A DNA stretch of 64,000 bases from Physella acuta (taxonomy: Eukaryota; Mollusca; Gastropoda; Physidae): assembly GCF_028476545.1 (NCBI RefSeq), contig NW_026732777.1, positions 12,501 to 76,500 of the forward strand, in the 5' to 3' direction. Position numbers and translations under genes: made by a program. A model generated the notes under the pieces. That model did not search any database, had not been told where the DNA came from, and saw only the letters and a list, made by a program, of their open reading frames with translations. This document shows, piece after piece, positions 23,573 through 35,929 of the stretch. Numbering within the stretch: the first letter of the stretch is position 1; every line of letters starts with the position of its first letter.

Positions 23573-24539
23573 ATTGGTTATATCAGGGTTCTTTTTTGTT
23601 TGTTGTGTAAGAACGTTGTTTTGAAGAAGAGCATCCAAGTTTAATTTTAGCAGCAAATACATAAGTAACACATATCCCTTTGGCAAATATACAGGAGAGA
23701 GTCTTCTGTTAATATTAGCTTTAAAGTTTCCAGAAAAATGTATTTCTAATGAAACCACAACAGTATCTAATTTTCAATGTATTTGGATATTAAAATTATT
23801 TTTAAAATAGTAATTAAGAATTAATTTAAAGGCTACCATTTTTCAATTTTAAAACAAGGTGAAATATAAGCAAAATTCAGGTTATTCTTCACTAATAAGG
23901 GGCAGATAATTGTCTTAGAGTTACTGATCAAAATATAAAACAATTTTAGTCATGTGAGGTGTTGTACCTTTTGTAACATTAAATAAATGAACCAAATCAC
24001 AAATTAAAAAAACTGTAATTTCAAAATATAGACTTTATCTTTACAACATTAAAAAATAAGTCAAAAAAACCTTAATGCACTTAAAAACAATAACTGTACA
24101 AACATTAAATTTAGATTTCATCTCTACAAATAAAAGTTTGACGCTCTAGAAATATTTTCAAGAACTTTTGCAACCAACATTTTAATTGTATCTGAAGTAA
24201 CTTTTTCTTTTAGTACATTTAGCTGCTGACGATTAAGGTTTTTTTTGTTCTATTAAAATATTTTCCATCACACACAAATCACAACAGAATAAAACAAACA
24301 CTGAATTTACCATAAAACTTTATTAATCTACCCGCAAACATTCACACTTAAATTTGTGCCCCAGCAAATCAACATAATAAAATACTACTGGTTAGATTTC
24401 AAAGCAGCTGCTGTATGCCTATAAAGCATCAAACTATAACTGAATGATTAAGCCAGATTTAATTTGAAAAAAAAAACATTTTGAAAAACATTAATTGATT
24501 TCTAAAAATCAAAGTATCTTTTTTATGCATGCCAGTTAA

Positions 24540-24600
24540 CAGGGCAGATGAAGTAGAGTTGACCTAGTCAATAAGATCCCTCATGCTCAGTCACAGAGAC
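24540..24600 (-). mobile_element. SINE 3'-part fragment
   Basis: The segment 'agggcagatgaagtagagtt' matches the 3' part of the abundant SINE body (compare 27924-27941). The rest of the element is missing. Confidence 0.45.
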
Positions 24601-25670
24601 AATCTCTTCTTTATCTGCACAACAGAGAAAATATTTTTCTTGGAAAAAAATTAAAACATTTTTACCCATTGAAATAATATTTTGGTCCACATTTAAATTA
24701 GCATTTAAAACTGAGCAGCCTTGTACAAAATTTATGTCAGGAATTTTATTATTTTACATTTGTATTTCTGTAGCTTTTAAAAATCTGCAGCAAAACAATA
24801 AAACAATAAAATTGTGCATCAACATCTAGTGATATTAGGTAAGTAATATAAGCAAATCAAAACATTTCTAAACTAGCCAGATAAATAATCAATTTATACA
24901 AACAACAATGTAACAAATGTTGTGAGGTATTTCTATACAACTCAAACTGCCGAGCCATCTTAATGTCCTTCAACTTAACAAATCCTCTGCATGTAGGCAA
25001 GATTTATCACAACGGCTGGTAAAAACATTACTAAAATCCATTCAACTCAACACAATATATTATTCATTACAATTAAGTATTGCTTACAACTCCTCTTTAT
25101 TGCAACATTTGTATAATGTTAATTTTAAAAAAAACTTTTTTTATTAAAAAAAATTATTGTATCAATTTCTTTTTTCTATTTTATCAATATTTTCTTAAAT
25201 CCCAAATTTTAATGAATAAACAGCACCTCTGTGTATAACAAAAACATTGTTATGAGCAGCAATTAAGAAAACAATTATGGAACAATTACCTTAAGTATTA
25301 AGTAGTTTTTTATAATAGTAAATTATAAAACATCAGTACTATTCTAATGACAATTGTTACCTATTGTGCAAGGAAAACAGATGGGTTCATACAATAGAAA
25401 AAACATTACTAAGGCACTATACATATCACTAGGTGTTAGTTAACATAATACATAAGGATATTTATAGATGTCCAATTGATACAATGTTAACTAAGCCATT
25501 TGTAAGAAAATAGAAAAGTCTGACACAAGTTGTTGGGGAAAATACTAACTACAGCATAGAAAAATATGTGCTAGAAACAGTGAAAGAAGAAATTACATTT
25601 TCAATCTGCAGATAAAGTTTAAAAATAAAAACTAGCCAATGTACCTGGGCTAAAAAGGTTTTTTGTTTTA

Positions 25671-26035
25671 AATTAGTATCCATTAAAAAAAAACTATTTG
25701 ATCCAACAACAACAAAATAGATTTTAGAATATATTACCACAAAAATACCTACTTTTTTTCTAATTAGTATCCATTAAAAAAAAACTATTTTATCCAACAA
25801 CAACAATATAGATTTTAGAATATATTACCACAAAAATACCTACTTTTCTAATTAGTATCCATTAAAAAAAAACTATTTTATCCAACAACAACAAAATAGA
25901 TTTTAGAATATATTACCACAAAAATACCTACTTTTTCTAATTAGTATCCATTAAAAAAAACTATATTTTATCCAACAACAACAAAATAGATTTTAGAATA
26001 TATTACCACAAAAATACCTACTTTTTCTAATTATT
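25671..26035. repeat. Tandem repeat, four copies of an 88-91 bp unit
   Basis: Four nearly identical units begin 'aattagtatccattaaaaaa' and continue with 'ccaacaacaacaaaatagat' and 'accacaaaaatacctac'. Unit starts are near 25671, 25762, 25850 and 25939. High identity points to recent expansion. Confidence 0.85.
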
Positions 26036-26275
26036 GTCTTCATACAAAACCAATTTCTATAGCAGATCAGAACAAATTTTTAAAAAATCTAAAATGCATA
26101 CAAAGTGCAAATATAAACCTATTTTGCCTGTGGATTATTACAACAAGTAAAATGTGGAGTGATGTTGCTTAAAATAGTTTTAATAAAATCTCACCAGAAA
26201 TATTTTTGTGAAGATTATCACATAGGCCTACACAATACAACAAAACATGATTTAATAACCTGATTGACTAACTAA

Positions 26276-29258
26276 TTATTTCCCTTTATGGTGTAATGTG
26301 TCTTGAACTAATTTAATATCCTGAAAAGAGAGAAGACAAAAGTTAGTAAACAATATCATAATAAACATAATAAACATACATATGTATTTATATTAATACA
26401 CATATGCATACAAATACCAATATTTTTAGAGTTAAACAAAACAAAAGTATTTAAAATGTGTGTACATACACTTTGTAAGATGTCTTTCAGCTCCTTATAT
26501 GCAACTTCCAAATCATTGTTAACAATAATGTGATCATAAGCACCATCTTGTTCAGCTGTAGATGAAATAACTACTTATATTGCGTTATGCTGCACACAAA
26601 ATACCATGCTTAAATTTAGAGCTAGAAATTTTACTGGGGATAAGGGAATGACAACATCTTGCATATTGTTTTTAAGTTGAACAAAACTGACAATTTACTT
26701 ATTACTTTTAAGCTTCAGTTTGTATGCTCTTAAAAATATGTTTAACTGCTAAGTCCAAAAATCGTAAAATAGACTACAAAATAAAATCATTATATTGAGA
26801 AAAAGAGAATGTTTTTTTGTTTTTTTTTCATATATTAAAAAACTGACCATATTCAAAGGCTTCTTTAGCTGCACTGATTCTTTTCTCTAGACTTTCTTTT
26901 GTTTCTGTGTTTCTATGGTCTAGTCTTTTTCTCTGGAACAAAAAAAAAAACAGTTGTAAAAGCATTACATAACATAAGCAACAGAAAATGTACAAGGTCA
27001 AAACAAAATTCAACTTTATGCCATGATGATTAGGAAAACTTAAAAACAAAATTCAGTTGTGTGGTCGACACAGTGAATTAAACTTTAACACAAAGTTGTG
27101 GGCAGTAGTGTATCCCACTGCGGAACAACTTATTATTACCAACATGGAACTTACGATCAGCCTCATATGTTTTTTATATTTTCACATTAGGTGTTTTATT
27201 GAAATCTCAAAAATAAAATTATACTTTTTTAAAATAAATTTTTAACATAAAATGAAGTGAAACTCACTAATTCCTCTATACTTGGTGGCTTGACAAAAAT
27301 ATATCTAGGCTTAGGTTTGAAGTCTGACTTTTTAATATTCTTGACACCATTCACCTCCACATCTAAGACACACAGTTTCCCTGACTTCATGATATCGTTC
27401 ACTGACTTTTTACTGAAAACACAATTTTTTAAATTTTTAATAGAGAAAGACATTAGTTATTAATAATAATAATGTAAAAAAATATATATAAATTTAAAAC
27501 CAATCACAGATGTAGACAAGTTATATAACATCCAAACATTCAGAGTTGAGTTTTTATAGCAACTACAAAAACAAGTGACATACCTAGTTCCATACAGGTT
27601 GCCAGAGAACTCTGCATTCTCTAGAAAACCATTTTCTGCTTTTAGTTTTTCAAACTCCTCACGTTTCACAAAAAAATATGCTGGGGATAGCCAAATGTAA
27701 AACAATTTAAAAACATAATCTAACAACATATAAAATAAAAATTCCTAGAATATTACAACTGGTTTTCTATTTACAACTGTAAAACCTTAAGAAAAGGAGA
27801 AACTGGGGAAGATGCAGAAAACTTGAAATTGTGTGGGGAGGGGGGGATATGTACAAGATGTACATGGATTGTACAAAATTTCATCATCATTATCCTTTCC
27901 CATTCGTGCCCAAGAGACAAGAGGCAGATGAAGTAGAGTTTGTCTGCTTCAGAAACCTCGGCATATAAAGGGATAGCAAGGTCAGCACTATGCCCAGCCG
28001 CCTTTGTTTCCCTAACGTGAGTTAGGTACTGATCAGAGCTGGGTGAACTCAGGGAAGTTCCACTGATTTGAACCCTGATTTGACCTCGAGACTCTCAGGT
28101 TAGCAGTCTAGCTCTCTGCCACTAGGCCACAAGATTTAATGGTATATAAAATGTGTAGAAGTAACAAAATTCAAAAAGTGTAAAAACTGAAGAAAATGCA
28201 AATGTCTGTAATGTGTTAAAGTGTACAAGATTTAGAATACAAAAATTATGTGCTGTACAAAATTAGCAGGTATACAAACTGAGATATACAACATTAACAT
28301 GTGTTGTGCAAGTGTACAAGATTTAGAGTTCTTACAGGTGTTAAAGATGTACCCACCTACTCCATCCTTCTCTCCTGGTCTTGGTGACCTTGTTGTATCT
28401 GTAAACAGATAATTCAGGTATCTTAGCAAGTTCCAGTAATACAAACTATCAAATACAAGCAAGTTCCAGTAATACAAACAATCAAATACAAGCAAGTTCT
28501 AGTAATACAAATTATCAAATACAAGCAAGTTCCAGTTATACAAATTATCAAATACAAGCAAGTTCTAGTAAAACAAATTATCAAATACAAGCAAGTTCCA
28601 GTAAAACTAATTATCAAATACAAGCAAGATCCAGTAATACAAATCATTAAATACAAGCAAGTTCCAGTAATACAAATTATCAAATACAAGCAAGTTCCAG
28701 TAAAACTAATTATCAAATACAAGCAAGATCCAGTAATACAAATCATTAAATACAAGCAAGTTCCAGTAATACAAATTATCAAATACAAGCAAGTTCCAGT
28801 AAAACTAATTATCAAATACAAGCAAGATCCAGTAATACAAATCATTAAATACAAGCAAGTTCCAGTAATACAAATTATCAAATACAAGCAAGTTCCAGTA
28901 AAACTAATTATCAAATACAAGCAAGATCCAGTAATACAAATCATCACATACAAGCAAGATCCAGTAATACAAATTATCAAATAAAAGCAAGTTCCAGTAA
29001 TACAAATTATCAAATACAAGTTAAGGAAACAGTTCTACATTAACTTTCTTCAGCATTAACTAACCCAGGGTAAGCTTGTAAAGTAGCAACAAAACCAGCA
29101 TCACATTTGTGTCCCCATTAAAAAATTGTCTCAGACTACTTACGTGAGACACTGAAAGCAAAGCATCCTGGGAATTCTGCAAACAGTTTCTCCAGGAGAG
29201 TGCTCTTCCCACTGCCTGAAGGGCCGCTCATCACAATAGGTCGCAGCTCTTTACTCAT
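26276..29258 (-). CDS. GUK1: Guanylate kinase
   Basis: This cytosolic enzyme phosphorylates GMP to GDP with ATP. Seven coding exons join in phase: 29258-29144, 28398-28357, 27680-27584, 27412-27268, 26932-26848, 26555-26470 and 26320-26276. They give 204 residues, close to the ~197 of animal GUK1. The P-loop GPSGSGKS is at residues 12-19. The family signature [17 protein letters not shown] is at 40-56. [13 protein letters not shown], the Asp-containing [13 protein letters not shown] and [13 protein letters not shown] of the lid/GMP region follow, then [18 protein letters not shown] near the C-terminus. An acceptor (CTCTAACAG) lies 8 nt before the ATG, so the start exon is preceded by an intron and a noncoding exon (see 35360-35660). 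The intron between the first two coding exons contains a 33-bp minisatellite and a SINE. Confidence 0.95.
27880..28136 (-). mobile_element. tRNA-derived SINE, most complete copy
   Basis: On the minus strand a tRNA-Ser-like head runs from GTGGCCTAGTGGCAGAGAG (box A) through ACTGCTAACC to GAGGTCAAATC (box B). The body follows: ctgatcagtacctaactcac, ggcggctgggcatagtgctg, then aactctacttcatctgc. It ends in a short (ATG)n-like tail near 27880. Total length is about 255 bp. It lies in the second coding intron of GUK1 and serves as the reference copy for the family. Confidence 0.75.
28426..29018 (-). repeat. 33-bp minisatellite with 99-bp higher-order unit
   Basis: About eighteen copies of a 33-bp unit (caagcaagttccagtaatac + aaattatcaaata) lie in the intron between coding exons 1 and 2 of GUK1. 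Variants alternate in threes, giving a 99-bp higher-order period. The unit is a multiple of three and lacks stops in one minus frame, so it yields a 198-codon open frame with 11-residue repeats ([11 protein letters not shown] type). I regard that frame as an artefact. Confidence 0.85.
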
Positions 29259-29740
29259 TCTGTCGACTGTTAGAGAAAATTTTCTGAGAACCTGGACTGG
29301 AAATTTAAAAAAAAAATGTTTTTAAATGTTTGTTTAAAAAAACAACTCTAACCACAGCATAAACTACAAGCAAAAAAATAGCCATTGTTTGTAAACGTTA
29401 ACTTATACCACAACAAAAATAAAAGATAAATCTTGATGCTGTGTAAATGAATTTTCCTAACCGTCAGCTATAGATGTATACATTAAAGATTATTTCAAAG
29501 TGGCCATAACAAAATGAAACTCAGAAAAAGGCATGTTTTAAATATCCATGATCAGGGAAATTAAATGAAGCAAAAAAAATTTAAATTGGAAAAAAAAATA
29601 TTCACAACAAAATTATCAACACAATCTAAAAACACAGCTTTATTTAAAATCTTGATATCAAATTTTGAAATGACATAACCTTAAATGTCAAACTAAATCT
29701 TCAATTCCTCCACAAAAATTACAGCATTGATTTCTAATGG

Positions 29741-29990
29741 ACACAAACTAGCAGAACATGTAATCACTCAACTAGGGATAAATGCTTTTACTGTGATTGC
29801 TACACAAACTAGCAGAACATGTAATCACTCAACTAGGGATAAATGCTTTTACTGTGATTGCTACACAAACTAGCAGAACATGTAATCACTCAACAAGGGA
29901 TAAATGGTTTTACTGTGATTGCTACACAAACTACCAGAACATGTAATCACTCAACAAGGGATAAATGCTTTTACTGTGATTGCTGTACAA
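29741..29990. repeat. Tandem repeat, four copies of a 61-bp unit
   Basis: Units begin 'acacaaactagcagaacatg' and end 'gcttttactgtgattgct'. Copies differ by a few substitutions. The array lies upstream of the GUK1 start exon, in the inferred 5' UTR intron. Confidence 0.85.
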
Positions 29991-30169
29991 CCTGATGTGC
30001 AGGCCTGAATAAGCTTTAATTATTGATTGAGACATTCAATACAGCTAACACAAGAGTGCTTAATGAATTCAAGTTCATTGACCATCAGGAAATGCAGCTG
30101 TCGGGTAAACATTTGATGGAGGTTTGCTATTTGCTAGATTTCCTTCATGTTGCAGGAGAGAGAAGAAAC

Positions 30170-30640
30170 ATAGAGAGAGAAACATAAAGCCATTCTCACA
30201 ACAAAGCCCAGAAACAAGTCTCAGACACAAATCTCAGCAACAAAGTTAAGCAACAGAAAATATAGAAAGAAAACTAAGAAACAAGTCTTAGACACAAATC
30301 TCAGCAACAAAGCTATGCAATACAAAATATAGAAAGAAAACTAAACAACAAATCTCAGACACAAATCTCAGACACAAATTTATGCAACAAAAATATAGAA
30401 AGAAAACTAAAAAACAAATCTCAGACACAAATTTCAGCAACAAAGCTATGCAACAGAAAATTTAGAAAGAAAACTAAGAAACAAGTCTGAGACACAAATC
30501 TCAGCAACAAAGCTATGCAATACAAAATATAGAAAGAAAACTAAGAAACAAATCTCAGACACAAACCTCAGCAATGAAAAATGTAGCAACAAAACTAAAG
30601 AAAAACAAATCTCAGCAACAAGCCTCAGCTGAAAACACTA
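30170..30640. repeat. Tandem repeat, ~75-bp unit, about six copies
   Basis: Imperfect repeats carry the blocks 'agaaagaaaactaagaaaca', 'tctcagacacaaatctcagc' and 'aacaaagctatgcaacagaa'. Copy length varies because the 'tctcagacacaaa' block itself is duplicated in places. Confidence 0.75.
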
Positions 30641-32440
30641 CATATCTCAGCTCTCCAAGGGGCCTATATATTTACACGCAGACACAAAATACAACCTGTA
30701 CACTGCCCCTATGTAAACCACTGCTGTGATCTCTCTTTTTTACCAACTATTGATTGATTTAATCAATATAAATCTTAACTATACATGAATGTGCATGGTT
30801 TGGATATTTTCTTTAACAAGGAAGTAGCTACAACAAACCTGTTGTCAAACTGAACAACTTATAAGAAATCTATAACACAATTTTGTAAGGGTAAAAAATC
30901 AATACACATCTTATAAACAATTTTTGTATCTATCAACATAATGTCAATAAGAGTTGTTGAAAAGCTGTTTAGCCGAGTTCTATCGTAAATACATCACAAT
31001 AAGACAGACATTTGAAAAGATGTTTCTAGTGATGCTCAAAGCCTCACTTAGAAGCAAAAAAAGTAAATTAAATCTAAACAAAGTTTATAATTTATTTAAT
31101 TTATTTAAACAGATTTTTAAACTTGCTGATTTAATTGCTAATTAAAGGGATTTAATTATTCCTAAACTTCTTTTTAAGCCAGGTTGCTTGGCTTATTACT
31201 GTCAATATCAAAATAAAAGAATGTTTTCTAAACATTTCCTAATAATGATAATAAGTTTGTGTAAGACAGCTTATAACTAAGGTAAAAAACTTTTGCTAGT
31301 TGATTTCCTGTCAGACTATGTGGACATTTCAACCATTCATTTGTAGCAGAAAAAAAGAAACAACCCATACAAATATCGCTCACAAAGAAACTCATATCTA
31401 GAGAGATAAAACATTATTCAGGTAATCAATCATCCAGCTAGTGCATCAGGGGACGGGGCGGGGGGAAGGGGCGGGGGGGAAGGGTTTTTCCTTCTACAAC
31501 AATGCATTCAATACAGATAATTCAGTTATCATATCAGTGTGGTTTAAAGTAAGGGGGGGGGGGGGGGGGGGTTGTTTTATGTTTAATCAACTGCTGTATG
31601 CCACAGGCCTGATGTAAAATAAAATCAATAAGTTTTAAATGGGTTTTATCTTTGGTTGATCACAGGCCAGATACAGACAGGAAGAAGAGTCAAAGGACAT
31701 TGAAAGGAATACATGGTGAGGTAAGAAAAAATGTTCAGAGACAGTTTCAGAGTGGTCTATTATAATGGACTGTTGGTGGATTGTGTGGAGTGCTTGAGGA
31801 CGGTGGATTTTTGGTCAACAAGGTGGATTACTAGTTGACTGGGTGGATTGTTATTAGACTGCTGCTGAATTCTATTCAAAATTACTCAGCTCCTTGGTTA
31901 TCTGATTCCATGAAATGTCAACATGAACATGAATATTTTAAAGATAAATTAAGCACTGTAATATGTATTCAGTGATAAACTTGAAAAAAATGTACAACTT
32001 TACCTTTACCGAATGTAAAAAAAAATGTAACACAGATTAATCATTACCACACACTTTGAAGTGTTACCATGGCAACACATTTCAAGCTTACCTAGAATTT
32101 ACAATATTATATTATCTTAAACAAAAACACAACCCAGCTGTTAAATAATTTAACAAGCTGTGTGTGATGTAAAAAAAAAAAGAAATGTTAGCATTCATTA
32201 ACTAGACCAACACCAGGAAACAAAAATATGTTTTAACTGACTTAAAAAACTATAACAGGGAATGAGTGCCAGGTGACAGAGTCTAAACAGATACCTGTTG
32301 TTTTACACCTGGATAGTTTTACCTGCTCCAGACAAGAAACTTACCTACAAAGCAGTAGAGTTGTGAGCAATATTTTATTACTGTAATGGCTACCAGTGTC
32401 AGTGGACTATGTCAATATGGGAAGCCTTCAATTGATGGGT
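30641..32440. other. Stretch within the inferred GUK1 5' intron, no gene seen
   Basis: AT-rich DNA with two G-rich tracts (about 31450-31482 and 31553-31571) and a short direct-repeat patch ('gtggattgt...ggtggatt') near 31765-31860. Nothing else is recognised. Confidence 0.4.
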
Positions 32441-34520
32441 GGTCAGTTGATTTCTCAATGTTAGGACCAGAGGTCAGTTGATTTCTCAATCTTAGGACCA
32501 GTGGTCAGTTGATTTCTCAATGTTAGGACCAGTGGTCAGTTTATCTCTCTATGTAAGGACCAGGGGCCAGTTGATTTCTCAATGTTAGGACCAGTGATCA
32601 GTTTATCTCTATGTTAGGACCAGTGGTCAGTTTATCTCTATGTTAGGACCAGTGGTCAGTTTATCTCTATGTTAGGACCAGTGGTCAGTTTATCTCTATG
32701 TTAGGACCAGTGGTCAGTTTATCTCAATGTTAGGACCAGTGGTCAGTTGATTTCTCAATGTTAGGACCAGTGGTCAGTTGATTTCTCAATGTTAGGACCA
32801 GTGGTCAGTATATCTCTATGTTAGGACCAGTGGTCAGTTGATGTCTCAATGAATGTTAGGACCAGTGGTCAGTTTATCTCAATGTTAGGACCAGTGGTCA
32901 GTTTATCTCTATGTTAGGACCAGTGGTCAGTTTATCTCTATGTTAGGACCAGTGGTCAGTTTATCTCAATGTTAGGACCAGTGGTCAGTTGATTTCTCAA
33001 TGTTAGGACCAGTGGTCAGTATATCTCTATGTTAGGACCAGTGGTCAGTTGATGTCTCAATGAATGTTAGGACCAGTGGTCAGTTTATCTCAATGTTAGG
33101 ACCAGTGGTCAGTTTATCTCTATGTTAGGACCAGAGGTCAGTTGATTTCTCAATGGTAGGACCAGTGGTCAGTTGATTTCTCAATGGTAGGACCAGTGGT
33201 CAGTTGATTTCTCAATGGTAGGACCAGTGGTCAGTTGATTTCTCAATGGTAGGACCAGTGGTCTGTTGATTTCTCAATGGTAGGACCAGTGGTCAGTTGA
33301 TTTCTCTATGTTAGGACCAGTGGTCAGTTGATTATGTAAGGACCAGTGGTCAGTTGATTTCTCTAAATGCTAGGACCATTGGTCAGTTGATCTCTATGTT
33401 AGGACCAGAGGTCAGTTGATTTCTCAATGGTAGGACCAGTGGTCAGTTGATTTCTCAATGGTAGGACCAGTGGTCAGTTGATTTCTCAATGGTAGGACCA
33501 GTGGTCAGTTGATTTCTCTATGTTAGGACCAGTGGTCAGTTTATCTCTATGTTAGGACCAGTGGTCAGTTTATCTCTATGTTAGGACCAGTGGTCAGTTT
33601 ATCTCAATGTTAGGACCAGTGGTCAGTTGATTTCTCAATGTTAGGACCAGTGGTCAGTTGATTTCTCAATGGTAGGACCAGTGGTCAGTTGATTTCTCAA
33701 TGGTAGGACCAGTGGTCTGTTGATTTCTCAATGGTAGGACCAGTGGTCAGTTGATTTCTCTATGTTAGGACCAGTGGTCAGTTGATTATGTAAGGACCAG
33801 TGGTCAGTTGATTATGTAAGGACCAGTGGTCAGTTGATTTCTCTAAATGTTAGGACCATTGGTCAGTTGATCTCTATGTTAGGACCAGAGGTCAGTTGAT
33901 TTCTCAATGGTAGGACCAGTGGTCAGTTGATTTCTCAATGGTAGGACCAGTGGTCAGTTGATTTCTCAATGGTAGGACCAGTGGTCAGTTGATTTCTCTA
34001 TGTTAGGATCAGTAGTCAGTTGATTTCTCAATGTTAGGATCAGTGGTTAGTTTATGTAAGGACCAGGGTCAGTTGATTTCTCAATGTTAGGACCAGTGGT
34101 CAGTATATCTCTATGTTAGGACCAGTGGTCAGTTGATTTCTCAATGTTAGGACCAGTGGTCAGTTGATTATGTAAGGACCACTGGTCAGTTGATTTCTCT
34201 ATGTTAGGATCAGTGGTCAGTTGATTTCTCAATGTTAGGACCAGTGGTCAGTTGATCTCTCAATGTTAGGACCAGTGGTCAGTTTATCTCTATGTTAGGA
34301 CCAGTGGTCAGTTGATTATGTAAGGACCAGTGGTCAGTTGATTTCTCAATGTTAGGACCAGTGGTCAGTTGATTTCTCAATGTTAGGACCAGTGGTCAGT
34401 TGATTATGTAAGGACCAGTGGTCAGTTGATTTCTCAATGTTAGGACCAGTGGTCAGTTGATTTCTCAATGTTAGGACCAGTGGTCAGTTGATTATGTAAG
34501 GACCAGTGGTCAGTTGATAT
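32440..34520. repeat. 2.1-kb minisatellite, 26/29/31-bp units
   Basis: More than 60 units of three main lengths share the core 'ttaggaccagtggtcagtt'. The long form continues 'gatttctcaatg', the medium form 'tatctctatg' and the short form 'gattatgtaa'. Blocks of units are themselves duplicated: the order around 33120-33420 recurs near 33650-33900. The core GACCAGTGGTC is an odd-centred palindrome. Confidence 0.92.
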
Positions 34521-35200
34521 CTCCAAGGACAGAATACTTGGCTGCTCAAGGGCCAGGAAATTAGTTTAGCTCAAGGGCCAGGACACCTGGTCAACTCAAG
34601 GACCAGGATATTTGTTTAGCTCAAGGGCCAGGAAATCTGGTTAGCTCAATGGCCAGGAAATTTGTTTAGCTCAAGGGCCAGGACATTTGTTTAGCTCAAG
34701 GGCAAGGACATTTGTTTAGCTGAAGGGCCAAGACATTGGTTTAGCTCAAGGACCAAGACATTTGTTTAGCTCAAGGACCAAGACATTTGTTTAGCTCAAG
34801 GACCAAGACATTTGTTTAGCTCAAGGACCAAGACATTTGTTTAGCTCAAGGACCAAGACATTTGTTTAGCTCAAGGACCAAGACATTTTTTTAGCTCAAG
34901 GACCAAGACATTTGTTTAGCTCAAGGACCAAGACATTTGTTTAGCTCAGAACACTTGGACAGCTCAAGGACAAAGACTATTGGTCAGCACAAGGAGAAGG
35001 AGGTTTGCTCAAAATAAGGACCAAGACTATTGGTCATCAAAAGGGCCAGGACACTTGTCCTACATAGGGAGCAGGACATCCAAAAGAAGAACTAGGACAC
35101 TTGGTCAACAGAAGGAACAGGGTATTCATAGCAAGGGCCATGATAATTGGCCAAGTGATAATTGGCCAACACAAGAAATCAGGACACTTTTTTAACACAA
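34520..35200. repeat. 25-bp minisatellite and degenerate flank
   Basis: About sixteen units of 'agctcaaggaccaagacatt' + 'tgttt' run to about 34950 and then decay. Degenerate 'aaggaccaagactattggtc' forms continue to about 35170. The shared 'aaggacca' suggests the array evolved from the adjacent 31-bp minisatellite. Confidence 0.85.
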
Positions 35201-35359
35201 GTAAAAATTTACCTGGAACACTGTATACACTACACTTACCTCTACACTTTCACAACAATCTGACCCCTAAATCCTACAATTTATAGTTAGCCACCACCAA
35301 CGAAATACAATCCAAAACTAACAGCAATGAACGTCTGTATCAACATCAAACAACCATTA

Positions 35360-35660
35360 GACTTACTATTGATTTCACACGAAGTGTTATCTCCCCTGCC
35401 GGCCAACTAGATACTGTAGCAGTGTGCTGGCAACTACAGGGAGATAAGTCAACAAGTTAAAATCTAAACACACAATAACAATCAATGGCTGTAAATAAAC
35501 TCCAACTTATAAACACCCAACCGGTTTGTGAGTGTAGCGATGTGTAACTTAAGGGGACAACACCAGGCACAGGGTGGGCGGGGCCTAGTTTAACGTGTAC
35601 AGAAGTAGGTCACGTAACCGGCCACGCTTGACTGGGTTTATAAAACATGAAGTGGCTAAC
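35360..35660 (-). promoter_or_regulatory. GUK1: Probable GUK1 promoter and noncoding first exon
   Basis: On the minus strand a consensus donor (AATA|GTAAGT, exon edge at 35367) follows a GC-richer sequence (GCCGGCAGGGGAGATAACAC). A GC box (ggtgggcgggg) lies at about 35573-35583, and 'ggtcacgtaaccggccacgc' at about 35610-35629. This fits a noncoding first exon joined over a ~6.1-kb intron to the acceptor 8 nt before the GUK1 ATG. The transcription start is not defined. Confidence 0.5.
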
Positions 35661-35929
35661 AACGTGGATTTGATAAACTAGTTGAACGTTGAAAATAGCA
35701 CACGATTGACATATTGAACAGTGCAGTTGGGGGGATCTGACTAAGGTAAATATTGATTGAGGAGACTGATAAGCTTGCGGGTATTTCGACCAGAAAGGCT
35801 TCTATCACTGATACATGACTGACTTTAAATAGGACTTTGGGGTTGTGAGGACGGTCTTGGGTTTGGTTAGAATGTTCACAATAATAATGTTTTAATTCGT
35901 GTTTAAACTGTTGCAGTATATTTAATTAC

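Larger units (their letters stand above)
23573..26275. other. Convergent intergenic region / 3' UTRs between TSFM and GUK1
   Basis: This is AT-rich DNA between two convergent genes. Several TTTATT motifs (AATAAA on the minus strand, for example near 24321 and 25139) could end a long GUK1 3' UTR. A SINE fragment lies at 24540-24600 and an 88-91 bp tandem repeat at 25671-26035. No further gene was recognised. Confidence 0.45.

Noticed and set aside
28423-29019. 198-codon minus-strand open frame
   Set aside because: It is entirely made of the 33-bp minisatellite in a GUK1 intron; there is no start context or conservation evidence.
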